In this document: piece after piece, positions 9,525-18,588 of the stretch
Layout of the letters: every line of letters starts with the position of its first letter
Position numbering within the stretch: the first letter of the stretch is position 1
NCBI RefSeq assembly: GCF_000236405.1
Contig: NC_016621.1
Location: forward strand, 471,001-535,000
Length of the DNA: 64,000 nt
From: Blattabacterium sp. (Cryptocercus punctulatus) str. Cpu
GTDB taxonomy: Bacteria > Bacteroidota > Bacteroidia > Flavobacteriales > Blattabacteriaceae
Direction: 5' to 3'
Position numbers and translations under genes: made by a program
The notes under the pieces: generated by a model
The model's database searches: none
What the model was told of the DNA's origin: nothing
The model's input: the letters and a program-made list of their open reading frames with translations, nothing else

Positions 9525-10466
9525 TTAAATTATAAATTTTTTACTTATAGATTCGTCATTATGTACAGATTTCATGACTTCTGCAAAAAGTGGAGCACAG
9601 GATAATATTTTTATTTTATATAGTTTATTTTTTATTATTTTTAAAGGGATAGAATCAGTAATTACCAATTCTTCAATAGATGAATTCCTTATTTTTTCAT
9701 ATGAATTTCCTGATAAAACTGGATGAGTTGCTATAGCACGTACACTTTTAGCTCCTTTTTTTTTGATTAAATTTGCTGCTTCTGTTAAAGTTCCAGCTGT
9801 ATCTACCATATCATCTATGAGTATGATATTTTTTTCTTTCACATTTCCAATAAGATTCATAAATTCTATTTCATTTGCTTTTTTTCTTTCTTTATAACAA
9901 ATAACTACATCTGTTCCTAAATAACCAGCATAACTCCTAGCTCTTTTTGCACCTCCCATATCTGGAGAAGCAATGGTAATTTGGTCCATATTTAATTTTT
10001 TAATATAATCAATAAATATTCTAGATGCATATAAATGATCAACAGGAATATCAAAAAATCCCTGAATTTGATCTGCATGAAGATCCATAGTCATAACTCT
10101 AGTAGCTCCTGAGGCAACCATTAAATTAGCTAAAAGTTTTGCTGCAATAGGAGTTCTTGGTTGATCTTTATGATCTTGTCTTGCCCATCCAAAATAGGGG
10201 ACAACAAGTGTTATATTATGAGCAGATGCCCTACGTGCTGCATCACACATTAAAAGTAATTCCATCAAATTATCTACTGGAGGGTAAGTAGATCCAATCA
10301 AAAAAACTCTTGATCCACGAACAGATTGTTCAAAACATGGGGTATATTCTCTATCACTAAATTCCAAAAAACGAATTTTTCCAAGTAAATTACCATAATA
10401 ATAGGCTATTTTTTCTGATAATTTTAATCCACTTCTTGTAGAAAAGAAGAGTACCTTTTGATTCAT
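9525..10466 (-). CDS. prs: ribose-phosphate pyrophosphokinase
   Basis: Makes PRPP from ribose 5-phosphate and ATP, the precursor used by PyrE, purine synthesis, and His/Trp synthesis. The ATP/metal loop TMDLHADQIQGFF and the PRPP-binding loop ILIDDMVDTAGTL are intact, and VVPYFGWARQDHK is the conserved flexible region. Length 313 aa is typical of class I enzymes. It is divergent from thyA, the two starts being about 35 bases apart, so they share a small promoter region. Confidence 0.97.
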   Translation of the reverse strand: MNQKVLFFSTRSGLKLSEKIAYYYGNLLGKIRFLEFSDREYTPCFEQSVRGSRVFLIGSTYPPVDNLMELLLMCDAARRASAHNITLVVPYFGWARQDHKDQPRTPIAAKLLANLMVASGATRVMTMDLHADQIQGFFDIPVDHLYASRIFIDYIKKLNMDQITIASPDMGGAKRARSYAGYLGTDVVICYKERKKANEIEFMNLIGNVKEKNIILIDDMVDTAGTLTEAANLIKKKGAKSVRAIATHPVLSGNSYEKIRNSSIEELVITDSIPLKIIKNKLYKIKILSCAPLFAEVMKSVHNDESISKKFII

Positions 10467-10501
10467 AATTATATTTTTTTATGCAAAAATACTTTTTAAA
10501 G

Positions 10502-11296
10502 ATGAAACAATATTTAAATTTATTAAGAAACGTATTAAAAAATGGAATAAATAAAATGGATCGTACTGGTATAGGGACGAAAAGTATATTTGGATATCAG
10601 ATGAAATTTGATTTGAAAAAAGGATTTCCTCTTTTAACTACCAAAAAATTAAATATACGGTCTATTATCTATGAATTATTATGGTTTTTGAAAGGAGATA
10701 CAAATATAAAGTATTTAAAAAAAAATAAAGTATCTATTTGGAATGAATGGGCTGATAAAAATGGAGATCTAGGTCCAATATATGGATTACAATGGCGGAA
10801 ATGGCCTACTTATGATGGTCGTTATATTGATCAGATAGTAAATCTTATAGAAGAAATAAAATTTAATCCTAATTCAAGACGTTTAATAGTTTCTTCTTGG
10901 AATGTAGGAATGATTCAAAATATGGCATTACCTCCCTGTCATTTACTTTTTCAATTTTATGTTTATGAAAAAAAATTATCGTTGCAATTATATCAAAGAA
11001 GTGCAGATATTTTTCTTGGATTACCTTTTAATATAGCTTCTTATGCTTTATTTCTTACTATGATAGCTAAAACGCTCAATTTTAGAGAAAAAGAATTAAT
11101 TCACACTATAGGAGATGCTCATGTATATAATAATCATATAAAACAAATTCAACTTCAAATACGTCGGACCCCAAAACCATTGCCAAAAATTATTTTAAAT
11201 TCTTCTGTAAAAAATATTTTTCAATTTAATTTCGAAGACTTTGAATTAAAAAATTACAATCCTTATCCTCATATAAAAGGGGACGTAGCTATTTGA
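10502..11296 (+). CDS. thyA: thymidylate synthase
   Basis: Methylates dUMP to dTMP using methylenetetrahydrofolate. The catalytic cysteine lies in [12 protein letters not shown]; counting from the ATG at 10502 it is residue 146, exactly the E. coli number, which favours this start over the in-frame ATG at 10481. Other family segments are [35 protein letters not shown] and the C-terminal KGDVAI. At 264 aa it is the standard short form. With the dCMP deaminase at 15.9 kb it supplies dTMP. It converges on the aspartate kinase gene with about 80 bases between. Confidence 0.97.
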   Translation: MKQYLNLLRNVLKNGINKMDRTGIGTKSIFGYQMKFDLKKGFPLLTTKKLNIRSIIYELLWFLKGDTNIKYLKKNKVSIWNEWADKNGDLGPIYGLQWRKWPTYDGRYIDQIVNLIEEIKFNPNSRRLIVSSWNVGMIQNMALPPCHLLFQFYVYEKKLSLQLYQRSADIFLGLPFNIASYALFLTMIAKTLNFREKELIHTIGDAHVYNNHIKQIQLQIRRTPKPLPKIILNSSVKNIFQFNFEDFELKNYNPYPHIKGDVAI

Positions 11297-11378
11297 TCAG
11301 TTTTTTAGTAACTAATTTTGAAAATAATCGTAATTATTAGATAGGGATATAGTTATTATTTTTTATATGAAATTTTCA

Positions 11379-12971
11379 TTAGTTTTCTATAAATGAATAG
11401 ATATTCATTTTAATAACACTTTTATTAATAAAATTGGATTTACATTTAGATAAATTGATTCCATGGTAATTATAAAAATATATTTTTTTAATATTTGATA
11501 ATCCAATTATTATTATTTGAAGTTTTAATTTTTCAAGAAAATAATTTTTATGTTTATCAATTTTTTCAAGTAATTTATTTTCTACTTTTCTAACTATAAA
11601 GGTTTCATGCAAGGTATTCAAAGCTTTTTTAAAATCTTTTTTTTGAATTATGGCTGATATATTTTTTTCCGTAGAACCTTGTGATATCGCTCTTACATGA
11701 ATTCTATTTTTTCCTAAAGAAGAAAATATTTTTCCACTGGTTACATGAATATTTTTTATAGTATCTCCTACTAGAGCAATGATACAAAAATCATATTCTA
11801 TTTTTAATGGATCGATATATTTTTGATATATTTCTTTAGAAAATTCCCTATTTATTACCCTTTTTGCTTTAAGGATATCCATTTCATGGATACCTGTAGT
11901 AATGAAATGTTCTGAAGAATTTTTGATTATGAAAATTACATTTATTTTTTCACGTGATAAAACTTCAAATAAACGTTTGGAATAACTTGATATACCTATC
12001 ATTCCACTAACTTTAAGAGTAAATAAAACTAAATTATGAATGCCAGAAATACCAGTAACTAGTTGACGTATTTTTTTTTTTTTACTAATATGAATTAAAG
12101 TTCCTGGATCTATTGGATAAAAGGTATTTTTAATTTGTATAGGAATATTTTTTTTCATAGCTGGTTGTATCGTTGGAGGATAAATGACTTTTGCTCCAAA
12201 ATGCGATAATTCCATTGCCTCTTCATAAGAAATTTCTTTTATAGGAAATGCTTGATGAACCATTTTTGGATTCGCTGTCATCATTCCACTTACATCAGTC
12301 CATATTTCAAGTAAACTCGCAGATATTGCAGAAGCTAAAATAGCTGCAGTATAATCAGATCCTCCTCTTCCAAGAGTAGTTGTTTGGTTTTTTAAATTTG
12401 ATCCTATGAAACCTGGTAAAACCACATATTCTGATTTTTCTTTACGAAAAAATTGAAGAATATGGTGATTACTTGTAATAAAATCTACTTTTGCACATCC
12501 AAATTTGGAGTCTGTAATAATTAACTCCCTACTATCTTTGAAAATTGCATTTAATCCGTATTTTTTTAGTTTTTTTGCAATAATAAAAGAAGAAAAAAGT
12601 TCACCAAAACTCATAATTTCATCTAAAGTACGTTTGGAAAGTTCTTTTACTTTAAAAATACCGTGACATAAACTTTCTAAATTATTGATATTTTTTTTTA
12701 TCCAACTAATTAAATGACTTTGATAGTAGATAGGAAATAACTCTCTGATAATATTAAAATGCCGAATTTCTATTTTTTCTATAATATTTTTATAAACATT
12801 ATTTCTTTCAGAAGCTAATTTACTACATTGTATTAATTGATCGGTGATATTTCCTAATGCAGATACCACGATAGCATATTTTCCTTTTGGTTTTTTTTCT
12901 AATAAAGAACAAATACGTTTTATGGAATCAGAATGAGCGACGGAACTTCCCCCAAATTTTAAAACTTGCAT
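11379..12971 (-). CDS. thrA: aspartate kinase, C-terminally truncated ThrA with a vestige of homoserine dehydrogenase
   Basis: Aspartokinase, first step of the aspartate family pathway. The N-terminus MQVLKFGGSSVAHSDSIKRI and segments GRGGSDYTAA, EIWTDVSGMMTANP and LSHFGAKVIYPPTIQPA show an intact kinase domain, followed by two ACT-like domains (SGMIGISSYSKRLFEVL; ALVGDTIKNIHVTSGKIF). This is the bifunctional ThrA architecture, normally around 810 aa, but it ends at 530. The last 49 residues (LKLQIIIIGLSN...YHGINL) resemble the part of homoserine dehydrogenase just after its Rossmann glycine motif, with that motif deleted and the catalytic part gone. No thrB or thrC follows. The kinase probably now serves lysine/diaminopimelate synthesis through dapB. 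A 13-base poly(A) tract (12071-12083) lies inside the gene. Confidence 0.9.
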   Translation of the reverse strand: MQVLKFGGSSVAHSDSIKRICSLLEKKPKGKYAIVVSALGNITDQLIQCSKLASERNNVYKNIIEKIEIRHFNIIRELFPIYYQSHLISWIKKNINNLESLCHGIFKVKELSKRTLDEIMSFGELFSSFIIAKKLKKYGLNAIFKDSRELIITDSKFGCAKVDFITSNHHILQFFRKEKSEYVVLPGFIGSNLKNQTTTLGRGGSDYTAAILASAISASLLEIWTDVSGMMTANPKMVHQAFPIKEISYEEAMELSHFGAKVIYPPTIQPAMKKNIPIQIKNTFYPIDPGTLIHISKKKKIRQLVTGISGIHNLVLFTLKVSGMIGISSYSKRLFEVLSREKINVIFIIKNSSEHFITTGIHEMDILKAKRVINREFSKEIYQKYIDPLKIEYDFCIIALVGDTIKNIHVTSGKIFSSLGKNRIHVRAISQGSTEKNISAIIQKKDFKKALNTLHETFIVRKVENKLLEKIDKHKNYFLEKLKLQIIIIGLSNIKKIYFYNYHGINLSKCKSNFINKSVIKMNIYSFIEN

Positions 12972-13338
12972 TTTTTTAATGAATTAGTTAATAATTTTAC
13001 CTTTTAAATATTAAAGGTGATGAAAAAAAATAATGATAAAAAAGTAGGAGTAATTTTTTTTAAAATCCATTTTATTCATTTAGAATTCCTATTTATTTAT
13101 TAAACTTTTTTTTCAATAAAAATATTTCATAAAATTAGTAAATATAAAATTCTAAAATACCTAAAAATATAAACATTTTTTGGAATCATATTTGTTATAT
13201 TGTTAATAAAAATCGTGTAATTTTTATATTATTATTCTATTTTTTGATAAAAAAAAATGAGAAATAAATATATTACTTTAAATTTGTAAAATTAGAATGT
13301 TCGTTTTTTATAAATATGAATCAAAATATAAAAAAAGT
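12972..13338. other. 367-bp AT-rich intergenic region upstream of urease
   Basis: Divergent spacer between the aspartate kinase and urease genes. No convincing coding frame was found on either strand. TAAATTTG at 13279-13286 fits the Bacteroidota -7 consensus TAnnTTTG and would place a transcription start about 45 bases before the ureAB ATG, but no TTTG lies at the usual -33 spacing, so the promoter is only a suggestion. Confidence 0.5.
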
Positions 13339-13968
13339 ATGCACTTAACTTTTTATGAAAAGGAAAAAATTATTCTACATATGGCTGGAGAATTAGCAAA
13401 AAAACGTTTAAAAAGAGGATTAAAATTGAATTATCCTGAATCTGTAGCTTTTATCACTCATTATGTTATGGAAGGTGCACGTGATGGAAAAACAGTGAAA
13501 GAACTTATCTATGAAGCTGGAAATATTCTTCACGATGGTCAAGTGATGGATGGAGTATATGAATTACTTCATAATATTCAAATAGAAGCTACTTTTCCTG
13601 ATGGAACAAAATTAGTAACTATACACAATCCTATTAAAAAAATACTGAAAAAAAAATCAAATTTCATTCCAGGACAATATAAACTTCTTCAAGAGGATAT
13701 TTCTTTATTACCTGGTAGATCTCGTATAAAAAGAATAGTTTCTAATATGGGAGATCGTCCTATACAAATAGGATCTCATTTTCATTTTTATGAAACCAAT
13801 ATTTATCTTCATTTTGATAGAAATGGAACTAAAGGATATAGACTCGATATACCTTCTGGTAGGTCTATCCGTTTTGAACCAGGAGAAACAAAAGAAATTT
13901 TTTTGGTAAAAATAGGAGGTCTCAAAAAAATTTATGGTTTTTCTGGAAAAGAAAATACGAAAATATGA
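13339..13968 (+). CDS. ureAB: urease gamma-beta fusion subunit (UreAB)
   Basis: Structural urease subunit joining gamma (about residues 1-100) and beta (about 105-209) in one chain. The gamma part has [20 protein letters not shown] and [22 protein letters not shown]; the beta part has [19 protein letters not shown] and the [16 protein letters not shown] segment. ATG at 13339 matches the usual UreA start; an in-frame ATG 14 codons upstream (13297) would add an unusual leader. The gene overlaps ureC by 4 bases (ATGA), indicating translational coupling. Urease hydrolyses urea to ammonia and carbon dioxide, so the symbiont can recycle host nitrogen waste. Confidence 0.96.
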   Translation: MHLTFYEKEKIILHMAGELAKKRLKRGLKLNYPESVAFITHYVMEGARDGKTVKELIYEAGNILHDGQVMDGVYELLHNIQIEATFPDGTKLVTIHNPIKKILKKKSNFIPGQYKLLQEDISLLPGRSRIKRIVSNMGDRPIQIGSHFHFYETNIYLHFDRNGTKGYRLDIPSGRSIRFEPGETKEIFLVKIGGLKKIYGFSGKENTKI

Positions 13969-15671
13969 AAAAAATAGATAGAGAATCTTATGCCAATATG
14001 TATGGACCTACAAAAGGAGATAAAATTCGTTTAGGAGATACGTCTTTATGGATTGAAATTGAAAAAGATTATACCATTTATGGAGATGAATGTATTTTTG
14101 GAGCAGGAAAAGTTATCCGAGATGGAATGGGACAACATCCATTAGTAACGAACAATGAAGGAGTTTTAGATTTAGTATTAACTAATGCCGTGATTATTGA
14201 TTATTGGGGGATTGTAAAAGCAGATATTGGAATAAAAAATGGAGTGATTGTTGGGATTGGAAAAGCAGGAAATCCATATTTTATGGATGGAGTAACTCCA
14301 AATATGTATATTGGAGTGGGGACTGAAATAATCTCTTCAGAAAAGATGATTGTGACAGCTGGAAGTGTAGATAGTCATGTTCATTTTATATGTCCACAAT
14401 TATTTGAAGTAGCATTAGAAAATGGAACAACAACTATTGTTGGTGGAGGATCCGGTCCTACTACAGGAACTATAGCAACTAATTGTACTTCTGGAGTATG
14501 GAATATTCAACGAATGTTAAAAAGTACCGATCACATTCCGATAAACTTTGTTTTTCTTGCGAGTGGTAGCAGTTCTAATCCTGAAGCTTTAATTGAACAA
14601 ATAAAGGCTGGTGCAGGTGGATTAAAAATTCATGAAGATTGGGGAAGTACTCCATATGTTATAGATCAGTGTTTAGAAGTATCGGAAAAATTAGATGTAC
14701 AAGTTAATATTCATACAGATTCCTTAAACGAATCAGGTTATGTAGAGGATACCTTAAAAATATTTAAAAATAGAACCATTCATACTTATCATACAGAAGG
14801 TGCAGGTGGAGGACATTCTCCGGATTTATTGAAAGTTATATCTTATTTGAATGTTTTACCATCATCTACAAGTCCAACTATGCCTTATACTTATAACACT
14901 GTTGATGAGCATTTAGATATGTTAATGATATGTCATCATTTAGATTCTAATCTTCCAGAAGATATTGCTTTTGCAAAATCACGTATTAGATCTGAAACGA
15001 TTAGTGCAGAGGGGGTATTACATGACATAGGAGCTATTAGTATGATCAATTCTGATTCTCAAGCTATGGGAAGAATTGGAGAGATAATAAAACGTACTTG
15101 GCAAACGGCTGATAAAATGAAAAAACAGAGAGGATCTTTAAATAAAGATTCTCATAAAAATGATAATTTTAGAGTAAAAAGATATATATCTAAATATACC
15201 ATAAATCCTGCTATTACTCATGGAATTTCAGAATATGTTGGGTCAATTCATCTTGGAAAAATGGCAGATTTAGTTTTATGGAAACCGTCTTTTTTTGGAG
15301 TCAAACCGGAATTAGTAATCAAAAGTGGAATGATTGTCTACGCCAGCATGGGAGATCCTAATGCTACTATTCCTACTCCTCAACCATTTATGTATCGTAA
15401 AATGTTTGGTTTTTTTGAACCAAAATTGAGTAGTATTTTTATTTCTATCCATGCGATAAACGATGGATTTATAGAAAAAAATGAAATAAAAAAGCAACTT
15501 AAAATAGTAAAAGGATGTCGGATTTTATCTAAAAAAGATATGATATTAAATGGAGTGACTCCAGATATAAAAATAGATCCAAAAACCTATAGCGTTTATA
15601 TAGATGGAGAAAAAATAAGATCCCATCCATCGGATATTTTACCTCTTTCTCAAAGATATTTTTTATTCTAA
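13965..15671 (+). CDS. ureC: urease alpha (catalytic) subunit UreC
   Basis: Catalytic subunit with the two-nickel centre. All expected ligands are present: His138 and His140 ([10 protein letters not shown]), the carbamylated Lys221 (GLKIHEDWG), His250, His276 ([13 protein letters not shown]), Asp364 ([10 protein letters not shown]), and the flap Cys323-His324 (MICHHLD). Length 568 aa is standard. It overlaps ureAB by 4 bases. Nickel-insertion genes (ureD, E, F, G) are not found beside it or elsewhere in this window; ureC is followed at once by a tRNA-Leu on the opposite strand. Intact motifs suggest an active enzyme whose accessory genes lie elsewhere. Confidence 0.98.
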   Translation: MKKIDRESYANMYGPTKGDKIRLGDTSLWIEIEKDYTIYGDECIFGAGKVIRDGMGQHPLVTNNEGVLDLVLTNAVIIDYWGIVKADIGIKNGVIVGIGKAGNPYFMDGVTPNMYIGVGTEIISSEKMIVTAGSVDSHVHFICPQLFEVALENGTTTIVGGGSGPTTGTIATNCTSGVWNIQRMLKSTDHIPINFVFLASGSSSNPEALIEQIKAGAGGLKIHEDWGSTPYVIDQCLEVSEKLDVQVNIHTDSLNESGYVEDTLKIFKNRTIHTYHTEGAGGGHSPDLLKVISYLNVLPSSTSPTMPYTYNTVDEHLDMLMICHHLDSNLPEDIAFAKSRIRSETISAEGVLHDIGAISMINSDSQAMGRIGEIIKRTWQTADKMKKQRGSLNKDSHKNDNFRVKRYISKYTINPAITHGISEYVGSIHLGKMADLVLWKPSFFGVKPELVIKSGMIVYASMGDPNATIPTPQPFMYRKMFGFFEPKLSSIFISIHAINDGFIEKNEIKKQLKIVKGCRILSKKDMILNGVTPDIKIDPKTYSVYIDGEKIRSHPSDILPLSQRYFLF

Positions 15672-15694
15672 ATTTTATGAATAGATAAAAAAAA

Positions 15695-15777
15695 TACCCA
15701 GAGCGGGATTCGAACCCGCATGATTTCAAATCACTGGATTTTGAGTCTAGCGCGTCTACCTATTCCGCCATCTGGAT
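15695..15777 (-). tRNA. tRNA-Leu(CAA)
   Basis: Type II tRNA with a long variable arm. The 7-bp acceptor stem pairs ATCCAGA with TCTGGGT (one U-G), the T arm is GCGGG-TTCGAAT-CCCGC, and the variable arm pairs TGATT with AATCA. The anticodon loop is CTCAAAA, giving anticodon CAA for Leu(UUG). The anticodon stem CTAGA/TCCAG contains one A-C mismatch (29-41). CCA is not encoded. It lies between ureC (convergent) and the dCMP deaminase. Confidence 0.95.
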
Positions 15778-15905
15778 TCTTTAGATATCTTCTATTATTT
15801 ATTAAAAAAAAATAGTATTAAACTATTTTTTTTTCTATTTTTTTATGTATATCTATATGATATAAAAAATTAACATAATATCAAAATATAGCGTATAAAT
15901 GATCT

Positions 15906-16331
15906 TTAATAAATAAGTTTATGTATTATAATTTTTGATTTTTTTAAAAAATTTAATCCATCATTTTTTTCGGAATATTTATGTAAATATACCACTCTTT
16001 TAATTTTAGATTGATGAATCAATTTACTACATTCTTTGCATGGAGAATGTGTAATATATAAATACGAATCTTTACAAGATTTTGAAGAAAAAGCCATTTT
16101 TAATATAGCATTTGCTTCTGCATGTAAAACATACCATTTAGTATTTCCATTTTGATCTTCACATATATTATCAAATCCACTTGGAGTTCCATTATATCCA
16201 TAGGATATAATCCGATGATTTTTTACTATAATAGCTCCTACTTTTTTATTTTTACAATAAGATAATTTAGAATATTTTATGGCTTTATTCATATAAATTA
16301 TATCCTTTTTTTTATAAATTTCACAATTCAT
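15906..16331 (-). CDS. deoxycytidylate (dCMP) deaminase family protein
   Basis: Zinc-dependent deaminase, most likely converting dCMP to dUMP for ThyA. From the ATG at 16331 (141 aa) the signature is HAEANAI with His70 and Glu72, and HSPCKECSKLI with Cys98 and Cys101; NGTPSGFDN around residue 48 and VGAIIVKNHRIISYGYNG are typical of dCMP/ComEB deaminases. A longer frame opening at 16394 would overlap the divergent methyltransferase start, so the shorter start is preferred. ComE-type naming is an alternative, but no competence genes are nearby. Confidence 0.9.
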   Translation of the reverse strand: MNCEIYKKKDIIYMNKAIKYSKLSYCKNKKVGAIIVKNHRIISYGYNGTPSGFDNICEDQNGNTKWYVLHAEANAILKMAFSSKSCKDSYLYITHSPCKECSKLIHQSKIKRVVYLHKYSEKNDGLNFLKKSKIIIHKLIY

Positions 16332-16344
16332 TATAAAATATTTT

Positions 16345-17142
16345 ATGGAAAAAAAACATGGATTACGTAATATAGAAATTAAAAATTTAATCAAGATTTA
16401 TAAAAAAAAAAAGGAGAATAAAATGTTCCTTGTTGAAGGAGTCAAAGAATTTGAAATGGCTATAATAGGAAATTATAGACCAATAGGAATATTTATATGT
16501 AAAAATATATTTTATCAAAATAATATGATAAAATCCTTTCATAATATTGTATTTATTATTAATATAAAAACTTTTCAAAAATTAGCATGTAGAAAAAATT
16601 CAGGTGGAATAATTGCCTTATTTAAGGAAAAAAAATTTTTTAGTTTAGAAAGTATAAAAGTTCCTAAAAATCCTTTTATTCTTATATTGGATGGAATAGA
16701 AAAACCCGGAAACTTGGGATCTATATTCAGGACTGCTGATGCAGCAGGAGTACATTTTATTATATTATGTAATACGAAAACATATATTTTTAATCCTAAT
16801 GTCATTAGATGTAGTGTAGGATGTGTTTTTACAAAAAGAATTTTTATAGAAAAAATAAAATCAATTATTTCTTGGTTACAAGAAAAAAACATAGAAATTG
16901 TAGTAACAGGATTCCATAATAAAAAATCTAAAAAATTATATCAAACTAAATTTTCTTCACATTTAGCTATTGTTTTAGGTTCCGAAAGCAAAGGAGTATC
17001 CAATATATGGTTTAATATATCCGATCAAATAATAACGATTCCTATGTTTGGATCTATCGATTCTATGAATGTAAGTAATGCAACATCTGTAATTATCTAT
17101 GAAATAATTAGACAAAGAAATACATATAAGTTTTCTAAATAG
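16345..17142 (+). CDS. SpoU/TrmH family RNA 2'-O-methyltransferase
   Basis: SPOUT-class methyltransferase using S-adenosylmethionine, probably modifying the ribose of rRNA or tRNA. The three SpoU motifs are visible: motif 1 DGIEKPGNLGSIFRTADAAG (about residue 116), motif 2 IVLGSESKGVS, and motif 3 IPMFGSIDSMNVSNATSVIIYE. An N-terminal substrate-binding domain (FLVEGVKEFEMAI) of the RlmB/TsnR type precedes it. Length 265 aa is normal. Codons near 20-24 contain an 11-base A tract (16402-16412), a slippage-prone site. The exact target is not deducible. It converges on rnhA with an 8-base overlap. Confidence 0.9.
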   Translation: MEKKHGLRNIEIKNLIKIYKKKKENKMFLVEGVKEFEMAIIGNYRPIGIFICKNIFYQNNMIKSFHNIVFIINIKTFQKLACRKNSGGIIALFKEKKFFSLESIKVPKNPFILILDGIEKPGNLGSIFRTADAAGVHFIILCNTKTYIFNPNVIRCSVGCVFTKRIFIEKIKSIISWLQEKNIEIVVTGFHNKKSKKLYQTKFSSHLAIVLGSESKGVSNIWFNISDQIITIPMFGSIDSMNVSNATSVIIYEIIRQRNTYKFSK

Positions 17143-17617
17143 TTTTTTTTAAATTTTCTTTTTCATATACATGATCTATTTTCAATTTTTTACTTTTGGA
17201 TGCTTCTACAGATAATCGATCGCAATAATCATTAATATAATGAAGATAATGACCTTTAACCCATTGAAAAATAATAAAATGTTTATGAAATAAATTTAAA
17301 AATCGTATCCATAAATCCACATTTTTTTTTTTTTTAAAGTTATTTTTTTTCCATTTAAAAATCCAATTTTTTTGAATAGAATTTATTATATATTTAGAAT
17401 CAGTAAAAATAATAATATTTTGTTTTTTTTTCGTAATTTTTTCTAGACCAACTATTATAGCTAATAGCTCCATCCTATTATTGGTTGTATAACGAAATCC
17501 TTCGGAAATAATTTTCCAATATGACGTTCCGGCAATTTCTATAAAAATTGCATATCCTCCTGGACCAGGATTCCCTTTAGAAGATCCGTCAGTGTAAATA
17601 TGAATTTTTTTATTCAC
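17135..17617 (-). CDS. rnhA: ribonuclease HI
   Basis: Degrades RNA in RNA-DNA hybrids. The active-site carboxylates are all visible: Asp in IYTDGSSKGNPGPGGYA, Glu in TNNRMELLAI, Asp in IIFTDSKYI and a final Asp in NDYCDRLSVEAS. Length 160 aa is standard. The start is GTG at 17617, overlapping the plsC stop (TAGTG), so translation is probably coupled to plsC. The gene carries the longest homopolymer I saw in a coding region here, 14 A residues (17332-17345), encoding a Lys run in the loop after KWKKNNF; the frame is intact. Confidence 0.95.
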   Translation of the reverse strand: MNKKIHIYTDGSSKGNPGPGGYAIFIEIAGTSYWKIISEGFRYTTNNRMELLAIIVGLEKITKKKQNIIIFTDSKYIINSIQKNWIFKWKKNNFKKKKNVDLWIRFLNLFHKHFIIFQWVKGHYLHYINDYCDRLSVEASKSKKLKIDHVYEKENLKKTI

Positions 17618-18381
17618 TAAAATATCTGTTTATTTTTTTCACGTTCAAATTTTTTTAATTGAAATTGGATTAAATTAAAACATTTTTCTTTTAGAAAGTT
17701 TTTGTCTTTTAAGGATAAGTTTTTTGTTAAAATAGAATGGTGTTGTTTGATACGTATTTTTCCAGGTCCTCCTTTTATAGGAGATTTAGGAAACTTTTTT
17801 TTTATATCAGCTATAGTAAATGGAATAATCGATATTTTTTTTATTATGGCTATATAAAAAGCTCCATTTTTAAAATGATCTAAAAAAATAGAGGGATTAG
17901 GAATTCCACCTTCTGGAAAGATACAAATACTTTTTCCAGAATCAATTTTTTTTTGTATTTGTTTAAATACTTGCATACAACTAGACAAATTTTTTCTATT
18001 TATTAATATATTACTTCTTTTATAAACAAATCCGAAAAAAGGAAGTTTAGCTAATTCCTTTTTTCCTACAAAAACTAAAGGATGATTTCTCATCAAAGAA
18101 TAAATTAACATAATATCCATGATAGAACTGTGATTGCTAATAATCATATATTGTTTTTTTTTATCTAAAATTTCTTTATTTTTTTCTAATACATACCAAA
18201 AACCCATAAGAAAAAGATTACTTCTAGCCCAAATTTGGTAAAACCAATATGCGATATAATAATATTTCTCTTTAAATAGAAATGGAATTGAAGCTCCTGC
18301 TAATAATGGTATTAGAAATATATTTATTATAAAAAACCATATACGCCATAATAATATTAATGATACTTGAATAATTTTCAT
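17617..18381 (-). CDS. plsC: 1-acyl-sn-glycerol-3-phosphate acyltransferase
   Basis: Adds the second acyl chain to lysophosphatidic acid to form phosphatidic acid at the inner membrane. The catalytic HX4D motif is in SNHSSIMDIM (about residue 83) and the substrate-binding motif is ICIFPEGGIPN (about residue 152). The N-terminus has one or two hydrophobic segments. Length 254 aa is typical. It is followed directly by rnhA with overlapping stop and start codons. With pssA, accBC and fabD it marks retained phospholipid synthesis. Confidence 0.93.
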   Translation of the reverse strand: MKIIQVSLILLWRIWFFIINIFLIPLLAGASIPFLFKEKYYYIAYWFYQIWARSNLFLMGFWYVLEKNKEILDKKKQYMIISNHSSIMDIMLIYSLMRNHPLVFVGKKELAKLPFFGFVYKRSNILINRKNLSSCMQVFKQIQKKIDSGKSICIFPEGGIPNPSIFLDHFKNGAFYIAIIKKISIIPFTIADIKKKFPKSPIKGGPGKIRIKQHHSILTKNLSLKDKNFLKEKCFNLIQFQLKKFEREKNKQIF

Positions 18382-18588
18382 TAATTAACGAAATTTATCA
18401 ATATATTGTAATTCATTCATATGATTTATCATAATGTATTTTGTTTTTATTTTTTTACTTTTTTTCAGATAAATTTTAAAAAATTTAAAACTTTTTTTTT
18501 ATGTTTAAAAAATAATTCAAGAAATTTTTTTCTATAAAAATGGGTTTTATAAAAAAATCTGATATTTATATAAAGTATTTCCTGATAC

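Noticed and set aside
13279-13286. Bacteroidota promoter for urease
   Set aside because: TAAATTTG fits the -7 element but no -33 TTTG is found at the usual spacing; in AT-rich sequence the match is weak evidence.
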